A DNA stretch of 64,000 nucleotides from CAYRUD01 sp964427425. Its GTDB lineage: Bacteria > Chlamydiota > Chlamydiia > Chlamydiales > FEN-1388. Below are positions 51,747 to 59,641 of the stretch, one piece after another (the stretch's first letter is position 1; each line of letters starts with the position of its first letter). Below the pieces are notes generated by a model that saw only the letters and a program-made list of their open reading frames with translations, was not told the DNA's origin and ran no database searches. The translations under genes were made by a program, and so were the position numbers. The stretch covers positions 1-64,000 of the forward strand of contig CAYRUD010000001.1 in the NCBI GenBank assembly GCA_964427425.1. Reading direction: 5' to 3'.

Positions 51747-52709
51747 TCACGCGAGCTTTTTTACATCATGCTTAGAGATGGCGCCATCGTCTTGAACTAA
51801 TGGACGCGGAGGAAGAGTCAGCATTGAATTTGCGATTTGACTTGTTCGCTGAGCGACTAGACTTCCTTGTATGGTAGCTCTTACAAGAGTATTCTCTACC
51901 TGCTTAATCTGCTGGAAAACTGTGTTCATAGTCTCAAAAATATCGCGGCTTGACCCTTCAATGCCAAGCGCTTTAAGGGTGTAATCAATTTCAGGGGAGA
52001 TGTGGATGAGTTCGCGTAAGAGAGAATTAGAGTCATTGACGTCGTACATTCTATAAAGATCATAAAGCTCTAAAAGGATGTCTCTGACTTGGCATTGATC
52101 GATATCAAAGATAATGTCTTTTAGATTGCATATTCTTTCACATGCTTGAAAGAGGTCCCATAGTAACTCTTTTATTTCCTCCCAGATGAGCTCTGCTTTG
52201 CGAATGACTAAAGAGAGAAAAGGATCTGAGATGTTAAAGGAGGGGGCTCTTTGACGAGTCTCATTCCATGAATGTGACTCATTATATGCAAAAAGATAGC
52301 CATGAGCTTCTAACGATGCCGCATTACTCGATACTCGTACTATCTCTTTAATATCTTGAGTTATTTTTAGGATTGATTGAATAGAGGAGTGAAGGGCCCT
52401 TGAGAGTGTTATCACTTTTGAGAGGGCGACCAAGAATTTATTCTCTTGCCCTATTTGATACTCAAGTAGTGCTCCTGCAATGAAAAGATGGGGGTTTTGG
52501 AGCCGTCTCTCTTCATAGAAAAAATATCGTCGAACTGTTCGCATGAAATCGAATACGCGAAGGCAGACTGTAGTAATTCGAGATATAGCGGATGAATTGT
52601 AAGAAGAAACTGGGGTTTCAATGTACGTAACGGGGGAGATAAAAGCATTCGATGGAATGATTGGTAGAGGATGAGGTGAAGAGAGAGCTAAAGGTGTATA
52701 ATATGACAT
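51747..52709 (-). CDS. Hypothetical helical protein
   Basis: 320 residues, family not recognised. AAGGAGG lies 8 nt before the ATG, an excellent ribosome-binding site. The first ~45 residues are Ser/Pro/Tyr-rich and disordered in appearance, as at the N-terminus of many type III effectors. The rest (50-310) is helical with heptad-like stretches (LVALSKVITLSRALHSSIQ, VFQQIKQVENTLVRATIQ). No signal peptide or clear membrane helix. Function unknown. Confidence 0.6.
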   Translation of the reverse strand: MSYYTPLALSSPHPLPIIPSNAFISPVTYIETPVSSYNSSAISRITTVCLRVFDFMRTVRRYFFYEERRLQNPHLFIAGALLEYQIGQENKFLVALSKVITLSRALHSSIQSILKITQDIKEIVRVSSNAASLEAHGYLFAYNESHSWNETRQRAPSFNISDPFLSLVIRKAELIWEEIKELLWDLFQACERICNLKDIIFDIDQCQVRDILLELYDLYRMYDVNDSNSLLRELIHISPEIDYTLKALGIEGSSRDIFETMNTVFQQIKQVENTLVRATIQGSLVAQRTSQIANSMLTLPPRPLVQDDGAISKHDVKKLA

Positions 52710-53084
52710 GAGCTATCCTCCTTAATCCTTCCAGGAGTGGCCTATTTGTATGCTGGATAGTGAGTGGGCAATAGAGTGTAGAATTTGTAGCAGAGAAAAT
52801 TTTGTGTAGAGTCTATTATAACTTCACCATATATGAGGTATCTCTTTTTCTTCATCTTCCATGAAAAATGAACAAATAATGGATTGATGCAGTGGAAATT
52901 AAATTCTAAGTATTGCTCTTCTGCCATTGATACCAGAATCTCATATAACCCAAAGAGCTTCATAGAGAAAAAGAAAGTTGTATTCGTTCATTGATTTATA
53001 TAAAGTAGGAGCGGTGAATTGAGTACAATTTATTGAGAGTTCTTTTTTGATTATTTGAAAGGAATTGCTAAGGCCACACATTTT
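52710..53084. other. Divergent intergenic region upstream of tkt
   Basis: 375 bp. A 73-codon minus-strand frame (52742-52963) has no ribosome-binding site and an atypical composition, so it is not called. The region must carry the tkt promoter. Confidence 0.45.
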
Positions 53085-55163
53085 ATGTCAGAACATACTT
53101 CTTCAATGACAGTCCATCACGCACCTTCTCAACATCAACTTCAACCCCTTGATCCAGCATTCAAGCAGACGTTAGCTAAAATCGCTCTTGCTATTCGAGT
53201 TCTCTCGATGGATGCAATTCAGAAGGCTGACTCTGGGCACCCAGGTCTTCCTCTTGGTTGTGCGGAATTAGGCGCATACTTATTTGGTCATCTTCTTCGT
53301 CATAATCCAAAGAACCCTCAATGGTTGAATAGAGACCGACTTATTCTATCAGCAGGTCATGGATCGATGTGGCTGTACTCATGCTTACATTTAGCAGGGT
53401 TTGATGTGTCTTTAGATGATATTAAATCATTTCGTCAGCTTCACTCTAAAACGCCAGGGCATCCTGAATCATTCATGACACCAGGCGTTGAGACAACTAC
53501 CGGCCCACTTGGTCAAGGGATTGCCAATGCTGTAGGAACAGCATTAGGATTGAAACTTTTGGCGAAGAAATTTAATACCGAGGACTTCTCAATCATCTCT
53601 CCAAAGGTATATGTCTTGGCTGGAGATGGGTGTATCATGGAAGGAATTAGCTCGGAGGCCGCGTCGTTGGCAGGCCATTTAGGACTTGATAACCTCGTTC
53701 TTTTCTATGATTCAAATGATATTTCTCTCGATGGTCCATTAAGTGAAAGCTACTCTGAAGATACAAAGCTGCGTTATTTAGCTTATGGATGGGATGTTCT
53801 CGAAGTCAATGGACACGATTTCGATCAAATCCATAAGGTGGTTCAGGAAGCCATCTCAAAACAGCATAAGCCAGTGCTTATTGTTGTTAAGACTCAGATT
53901 GGTCATGGATCGCCAAATAAGGCTGGAACGAACAAGGTTCATGGATCTCCACTAGGAGAAGAAGAAATTCGCCTGACAAAGTTGAATTTGGGTGTGCCTC
54001 CTGAGGAGGATTTCTACGTTCCACATGCAGTTCGTGAGTTCTTTAAGCATAAGCTCTCCGAGGACAGTCATAGAGAGGCTGAATGGAAGAAGCTCTTTGA
54101 TAATTGGTCACGGCACAATAGCGAGCTTAAAAAGGTCTTTGATGAGATGCTGATGAATAAAGCGCCTCAAGACCTCGAAGCACAATTGGCGAAACTCGAG
54201 ATTAAAGCTCCAGTTTCAGGAAGAAAGGCATCGCAAGATGTCCTCAATCTTCTTGCCAAGGTTATGCCATCATTGTATGGAGGATCCGCGGATCTTTCCT
54301 GCTCTGACTTGACAATGATTAAAAATCTTGGAGTCATCTCTAAGGAGAGCATGGCAGGAAGGAATATTAAGTTTGGAGTCCGCGAATTTGCTATGGCTTC
54401 CATGGCTATAGGATTGGCTCAAACGAAAATGATTCGTCCATTTATTGGGACATTCCTTACATTCTCAGATTATATGAGAAATGCCATTAGACTCGCTGCC
54501 CTCATGAAAGAAAAAGTGATCTATCAATTTACTCATGACTCTATTTTCTTAGGTGAAGATGGCCCAACACATCAACCGGTTGAGCACCTTGCGTCCTTAA
54601 GGGCAATGCCAAATCTAAATGTCATAAGACCATCGGGCTCTCATGAGGTTAAAATGGCATGGATTTCTGCACTAGAATTCAATGGGCCTACAGCTCTTAT
54701 TCTCTCTCGTCAAAATATTCGCGAAGTTCCAGGAACATTTGTCTCATACGAGAATGGTTTGGCAAGAGGCGCTTATATAGTTAAAAAAGAGAAGAGTGAA
54801 GGACAACTTCCTCTTGATTTCACTATTATCTCAACAGGATCTGAGCTTCCTTTAGCGATAGATGTAGCAGAGGCTTTAGAGAAGCTTGGGAAAGTGGTTC
54901 GAGTTGTCTCAATGCCATCTTGGAATCTCTTTGAGAAGCAGCCAAAGTCATATAAGGAATCTGTGTTAGGAAAAGATTGCGGCAAAAAAGTCGTGATTGA
55001 AGCTGGCTGTGAGCTTGGCTGGCACAAATATATCGGTGAGAAGGGAATTGCGTGTGTCGTAGAGAGCTTCGGAGCCTCTGCTCCAGCGCATGACTTAGCT
55101 AAAGAATTTGGCTTTACGGTCGAAGCTATCCTCGATAGATTGCTTGCAAGTACTTCAGGATAG
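53085..55163 (+). CDS. tkt: Transketolase
   Basis: 692 residues from the ATG at 53085 (a TTG 30 nt upstream is the alternative), close to the usual ~670. The thiamine-diphosphate domain has DSGHPGLPLGCAELGAYLF, TTTGPLGQGIANAVG and GDGCIMEGISSEAASLAGHL. The pyrimidine domain has FGVREFAMASMAIGLA and THDSIFLGEDGPTHQPVEHL, and a C-terminal domain follows. It moves two-carbon units between sugar phosphates in the pentose phosphate pathway. It corresponds to CT750. Confidence 0.97.
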   Translation: MSEHTSSMTVHHAPSQHQLQPLDPAFKQTLAKIALAIRVLSMDAIQKADSGHPGLPLGCAELGAYLFGHLLRHNPKNPQWLNRDRLILSAGHGSMWLYSCLHLAGFDVSLDDIKSFRQLHSKTPGHPESFMTPGVETTTGPLGQGIANAVGTALGLKLLAKKFNTEDFSIISPKVYVLAGDGCIMEGISSEAASLAGHLGLDNLVLFYDSNDISLDGPLSESYSEDTKLRYLAYGWDVLEVNGHDFDQIHKVVQEAISKQHKPVLIVVKTQIGHGSPNKAGTNKVHGSPLGEEEIRLTKLNLGVPPEEDFYVPHAVREFFKHKLSEDSHREAEWKKLFDNWSRHNSELKKVFDEMLMNKAPQDLEAQLAKLEIKAPVSGRKASQDVLNLLAKVMPSLYGGSADLSCSDLTMIKNLGVISKESMAGRNIKFGVREFAMASMAIGLAQTKMIRPFIGTFLTFSDYMRNAIRLAALMKEKVIYQFTHDSIFLGEDGPTHQPVEHLASLRAMPNLNVIRPSGSHEVKMAWISALEFNGPTALILSRQNIREVPGTFVSYENGLARGAYIVKKEKSEGQLPLDFTIISTGSELPLAIDVAEALEKLGKVVRVVSMPSWNLFEKQPKSYKESVLGKDCGKKVVIEAGCELGWHKYIGEKGIACVVESFGASAPAHDLAKEFGFTVEAILDRLLASTSG

Positions 55164-55228
55164 TTGAGAGTTATAGGAGCATTAAACTTGAAAGGTTTGC
55201 TCTCTTCTATATGAATTCTGCAGCAAAG

Positions 55229-55266
55229 AAAGGGAGAGTGTTGTACAACATAGAGCTCTCCCTTTT
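55229..55266 (+). terminator. Terminator between tkt and hemE
   Basis: AAGGGAGAG and CTCTCCCTT pair around a 16-nt loop and TTT follows, 18 nt before the hemE start. Confidence 0.75.
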
Positions 55267-55283
55267 GAGAGGATTCAATTCAT

Positions 55284-56354
55284 ATGATGTTGGACGCTTT
55301 ACGTTGCAGCAATCGCTCATCGCGGATTCCCATATGGATGATGCGCCAGGCAGGGCGTTATCAGCCCTCATATGCTCAGCTCCGCCAAAAGTATTCTTTT
55401 GATGAGCTTTGCCTTATCCCTGAACTTGCGTGTCAAGTAACACTTTTGCCTATTCAAGAAATGGATCTTGACGCGGCCATTATCTTCTCAGATATCCTTT
55501 TCCCTTTAAAAGCCCTTGATCTTGATGTCCGTTTCTCTCAATCGAGCATGCCGTCAGTTCATTCGAAAGATGGAAAAGCCGATACGTCAGAAGGGAGAGC
55601 GCAGTCAGCTATCAGAGCTACTTCAGATGAGGAGCATCTTCTTCAAGAGTGTTCTCCAGTATATGATGCGATCCGCCTCGTGAGAAAGGAACTTCCATCC
55701 CATAAGCCTCTTCTTGGTTTTGCAGGAGCTCCTTGGACTCTTTTGACATATATCCTAGAAGGGAAATCATCACCTCATGCGATGGCATCGAGAGTGTTTA
55801 TGTCCTCTATGACAGAAGAGAGCAAGTACCTCTTACGAAAAGTTGAGGATCTCATTGTCCATCATTTGAATCGTCAGATTGAAGCTGGAGCATTAGCTGT
55901 ACAACTTTTTGACTCATGGTCTTCTGAGCTTGATAGCGAAAGCTTTGCAAGGTGGGCCACTGAGCCATTGAAGAGGATCGTCAGCCGTCTGAAGACTTTG
56001 CCAAGTGGTGAGAGATGTCCTGTTATCTATTTTACGAAGGGGATGGCTTATCGCTATAGCGATCTTCTTGAAACAGGTATAAAGGGGCTTTCATGCGATG
56101 TTTCTTTATGCCCTTCGAAGATCGCTTTTGAGGCCTATAAGAAGAGTGTTGCGGTTCAGGGAAATCTAGATCCTGCTCTTTTGTGCTTGCCAAAAGAGCA
56201 CCCTGAGCTGAAGAGGAGGCTTACAGATCTTCTTGAGAGAGCATCTCCATTTTCAAACTACATTTTTAATCTCGGTCATGGTGTTCCGAAAGAGGCCGAT
56301 TATAACACAGTTCGCTTCGTTGCCCAGACAGTTCGAGAGTGGAAAAGAGCCTGA
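55284..56354 (+). CDS. hemE: Uroporphyrinogen decarboxylase
   Basis: 356 residues. The signature IPIWMMRQAGRYQPSYAQLR near the N-terminus (in part RQAGRY), IFSDILFPLKAL, FAGAPWTLLTY and LFDSWSSEL, followed by QGNLDPALL and FNLGHGVPKEADY, covers the whole family core. It removes four carboxyl groups from uroporphyrinogen III to give coproporphyrinogen III. First of three consecutive haem genes (hemE-hemN-hemG), in the same order as CT747-CT745. Confidence 0.97.
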   Translation: MMLDALRCSNRSSRIPIWMMRQAGRYQPSYAQLRQKYSFDELCLIPELACQVTLLPIQEMDLDAAIIFSDILFPLKALDLDVRFSQSSMPSVHSKDGKADTSEGRAQSAIRATSDEEHLLQECSPVYDAIRLVRKELPSHKPLLGFAGAPWTLLTYILEGKSSPHAMASRVFMSSMTEESKYLLRKVEDLIVHHLNRQIEAGALAVQLFDSWSSELDSESFARWATEPLKRIVSRLKTLPSGERCPVIYFTKGMAYRYSDLLETGIKGLSCDVSLCPSKIAFEAYKKSVAVQGNLDPALLCLPKEHPELKRRLTDLLERASPFSNYIFNLGHGVPKEADYNTVRFVAQTVREWKRA

Positions 56355-56415
56355 AGTGTGTAATAGACTCTTATCGAAAATTTGAGGGAGAGGCTCTTTA
56401 AGAGCGAAGGAAACA

Positions 56416-57822
56416 ATGCCAGAGATAACACAAGAAGCCTCAATATATCTTCCATATCTTAATCAGTTGAATGTTGCGGTTCCTCGGTATACGAGCTATC
56501 CGACAGCTGCTGATTGGGGGGCTATCTCGTATCAGGAGGTTTTAAAAGCAGTATCGTCACTCGACGCAAACATGCCAGTTTCGCTGTATGTTCATATCCC
56601 TTTTTGTCGATCTATGTGCCTTTACTGCGGCTGCTCAGTTGTTTTGAATAGAGATCCTTGTAAAGAAGAGAGATATGTTCAAGCTCTTTGTAAGGAGATT
56701 TATCTTGTATCAAGCCAGTACAAGAAAAAGCTTCCTGTTCTGCAGCTTCATTTTGGAGGGGGAACACCAACAAAGCTCACTATCGATCAGCTTCAGCGGA
56801 TTGTAGGTACCATTCGAGATTGCTTTGAGATACTTCCTCAAGCAGAGATCGCGATCGAGATAGATCCAAGATCTGTTAAAGAGGATAATTTTTCGAAACT
56901 TCGAGCGCTCCCTTCAATAGGATTCAATCGAGTAAGTTTTGGCGTTCAAGATACAAACGAGGACGTGCAAGAAGCTGTGAAAAGAAGGCAGAGCCTGGAA
57001 ATCACTCTTAAGGCTTTTCAAACTGCTAGAGATCTTGGCTTTTCCGGAATTAACATCGATCTTATCTACGGTCTTCCTCTTCAAACTCGAGCGACATTTC
57101 GAGATACGATCCACACCATCGGGGAAGAATTTCGCCCTGAGCGCATAGCTCTCTTTTCATACGCTAAGGTTCCCTGGGTAAAACCTCACCAGAAGGCGAT
57201 CCCTGACCGGCTTCTTCCTTCAACTGAGGAAAAGTTTTTCATGTATATGTATGCGAGAGAAGCACTCTCTGGCATGGGATATACCCCGATCGGAATGGAT
57301 CACTTTGCTCATGCGTCTGATCCGATTTCAGAGCGGTTTAAGACAAGAACTCTTCGGAGAAATTTTCAAGGGTATACGGTATTAGATTGCAGTACGATGA
57401 TTGGCTTTGGTATGACCGCAATCTCAGATTTGCCAGTAGGATATTTTCAAAATTCAAAAACACTTCAAGAGTACTACCAAGCAATTGAAGAAAGGCATGA
57501 ACTCCCGTTAAAGCACGGCAAGCTTGTAACAAATGACGATCGCATTCGCCGAGGAGTTATTGAGGAGCTTATGTGTCATTTTTGTCTTGATCTCAACCGT
57601 ATAGATCAGAAATGGAATATCGACTCCATGGAATATTTTTCCTCATCATTCAAGCAGCTTCAGTGGTTTGAAGAAGAGCAATTTATCGTTTTTGATCGAA
57701 GAGAAAAGAAGATACTAGTTGAGCCGAAAGGGGAACTCTTCATTCGAAATATCGCTTCTTGTTTCGATAAATACTACCAAGCCCTTACCAGTAGGGAAGG
57801 AAGATATTCAAAAGCAGTATAA
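56416..57822 (+). CDS. hemN: Oxygen-independent coproporphyrinogen III dehydrogenase
   Basis: 468 residues. Radical SAM cluster Cys64, Cys68, Cys71 with Cys73 (PFCRSMCLYCGC), the HemN pattern and two residues off the E. coli numbering. Other motifs are LHFGGGTPTKL, IEIDPRS, FGVQD and INIDLIYGLP. AAGGA lies 4 nt before the ATG. It decarboxylates two propionates of coproporphyrinogen III without oxygen. Because all four HemN cysteines are present, it is the true enzyme and not the haem chaperone HemW. Confidence 0.96.
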   Translation: MPEITQEASIYLPYLNQLNVAVPRYTSYPTAADWGAISYQEVLKAVSSLDANMPVSLYVHIPFCRSMCLYCGCSVVLNRDPCKEERYVQALCKEIYLVSSQYKKKLPVLQLHFGGGTPTKLTIDQLQRIVGTIRDCFEILPQAEIAIEIDPRSVKEDNFSKLRALPSIGFNRVSFGVQDTNEDVQEAVKRRQSLEITLKAFQTARDLGFSGINIDLIYGLPLQTRATFRDTIHTIGEEFRPERIALFSYAKVPWVKPHQKAIPDRLLPSTEEKFFMYMYAREALSGMGYTPIGMDHFAHASDPISERFKTRTLRRNFQGYTVLDCSTMIGFGMTAISDLPVGYFQNSKTLQEYYQAIEERHELPLKHGKLVTNDDRIRRGVIEELMCHFCLDLNRIDQKWNIDSMEYFSSSFKQLQWFEEEQFIVFDRREKKILVEPKGELFIRNIASCFDKYYQALTSREGRYSKAV

Positions 57823-57846
57823 TTTATTCATACAGGCTTTTTAAGT

Positions 57847-59358
57847 ATGGCTTCATTGCTGACTCATGAAAAATCTAGTAAGTGTGTTGATGTTGCCATT
57901 ATTGGAGCAGGCATCTCGGGACTGTCTTTAGCCTTTTGGCTTACTCATTATTCTCAAGGGGCTTCGGTTGAACTTATAGAGAAGAATCCTTCAGCTGGTG
58001 GTTGGATCCAAACAATGGAAAGTCCCACAGGCCAGCTCTATGAGAGAGGACCGAGGAGTATTCGCCTTATAGGGGAAAGGGCAAGATCCATCTCAAACCT
58101 CATTGACCTTTTAGGGTTGAGCAGTCAAGTTGTCACTGCTGAAAAAGCTGTCTACAGGAGATATGTAAGGCTTTATGGTAAGATGGTTGAGCTTCCTTCT
58201 TCAATCGTATCTTTCTTCACGAACCCTTTGGGACTAAAGCTTCTTTTCTCTCTTATAAGGGAGCCTATAAGGTCGATGGGGCGAATGTCCCGTGTTGTAT
58301 CACCTTCATTTCATGAATTTATTCATGATCACTTTGGCACTTCTTCAACTGTCTTAAAGCTTGCGAATGCTATGACTTCTGGAATATGGGCAAGCGAGGC
58401 ATCCTATATCTCCCTTAAAGCTGCTTTCCCTTGGCTGTATCAACTCTCTTTAGAGAATAGATCAGTTGTCTTAGGGGCTTTTAAGGGCTTTATTAAGAGG
58501 ATTGTTCTGAAGAGAAGAAGGAGGTCTTCTGTACAACGCGGGATTATTACTTTCTCAAAAGGAATGGGCTCTCTCACCAAAGCTCTTACGCAGTCTCTTA
58601 TTTCTTCGAAGCAATGTAGTATATCTTTAGATTCATTTATCGAGGAGGTGTCCTTTTGCCAAGACTCTAAGCAGTGGTCCTTGCGCATTAAAGAGCCTCA
58701 TGGGAGTAAGTGTGTATTAGCAAAAAAGGTGGTCCTTGCTTGCAATCCAATGCAGCTCTCATCTTCTGTTCAAAGGCTCTTGTATGAGAAGGCTTTCTTG
58801 TCTCCTGAAGGACAACATTTTTTTCTTCCTCGGTATGATGAAAAGAGTCAATACCCTTCAAAAGCATCATCTGTCGTCACGGTTTCCTTAGGCTGGGGAA
58901 AAGATTATTTTGATAGGTGTGAAGATGGTCGATATGTAAACCCAGGATTTGGAGTCTTGGCTCCAAAAAGCGAAGATGATAAGGTGCTAGGTATTATCTT
59001 TGAGTCTGTAGTCTTTCCTAGTCAGAATAGTTCAATGAAGACTCGTCTTTCAGTTATGATAGGGGGAACTCGCTTTAGTGAGGCCCTCATCATGAGTGAT
59101 CAAGAGTTAATTTCTCTAGCATTATCCAGGGTTAAAGACTGGCTTCATATAGAAGATTCACCTCAAGAAGTATTTGTGAGCCGCGCTCGGCACGCAATTC
59201 CGCTTCCATTGCCAGGTAAAGATGATGTTCTTTGTCCCTATGTGTATGACAATGAGACGGAGTCTTTATATTGTACATCCGCTTTCATTTCAGGGGTTGC
59301 TATTCCTGACTGTGTTGATGCTGCTGAAAAGCTTGCAAAGGCTCTTTCATGTTGTTAA
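57847..59358 (+). CDS. hemG: Protoporphyrinogen/coproporphyrinogen oxidase, HemY/HemG flavoprotein type
   Basis: 503 residues. The dinucleotide fold VAIIGAGISGLSLAFWL (17-33) is followed by VELIEKNPSAGGWIQTM and YERGPRSIR, the PPOX FAD signature; the C-terminus has YCTSAFISGVAIPDCVDAAEKLA. It oxidises protoporphyrinogen IX (or coproporphyrinogen III) using FAD and oxygen. The name hemG follows chlamydial usage (CT745), though the protein is of the HemY family. It lies 24 nt after hemN. Confidence 0.93.
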   Translation: MASLLTHEKSSKCVDVAIIGAGISGLSLAFWLTHYSQGASVELIEKNPSAGGWIQTMESPTGQLYERGPRSIRLIGERARSISNLIDLLGLSSQVVTAEKAVYRRYVRLYGKMVELPSSIVSFFTNPLGLKLLFSLIREPIRSMGRMSRVVSPSFHEFIHDHFGTSSTVLKLANAMTSGIWASEASYISLKAAFPWLYQLSLENRSVVLGAFKGFIKRIVLKRRRRSSVQRGIITFSKGMGSLTKALTQSLISSKQCSISLDSFIEEVSFCQDSKQWSLRIKEPHGSKCVLAKKVVLACNPMQLSSSVQRLLYEKAFLSPEGQHFFLPRYDEKSQYPSKASSVVTVSLGWGKDYFDRCEDGRYVNPGFGVLAPKSEDDKVLGIIFESVVFPSQNSSMKTRLSVMIGGTRFSEALIMSDQELISLALSRVKDWLHIEDSPQEVFVSRARHAIPLPLPGKDDVLCPYVYDNETESLYCTSAFISGVAIPDCVDAAEKLAKALSCC

Positions 59359-59641
59359 GATCCCCTCTTTCTCATTTTTTGTTTTTGCTGCTATTTACTA
59401 AAAAATGCATGGAAGACCACAAAAGTGAAAAATAGAGACTGGTAAATAATAGATAGCTCGTTCTACTGTTCAGGGTGAGATCTGTTATAAAAAAATATGG
59501 CTCTCTTAAATAATTGTTAATCTCTAGAAAAAGTTTTTGATAGAAAGCTCTTTTTTGTTTATTTCAAAGGTTTTTAATTAAAAAGTTTCCTCAAAGTAGA
59601 GAGCTTACTCATCGTACGCTCCGGGAATTAAAGAAACGCTT

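Noticed and set aside
52742..52963. 73-codon minus-strand frame upstream of tkt
   Set aside because: No ribosome-binding site, no motif, and it occupies the likely promoter region.
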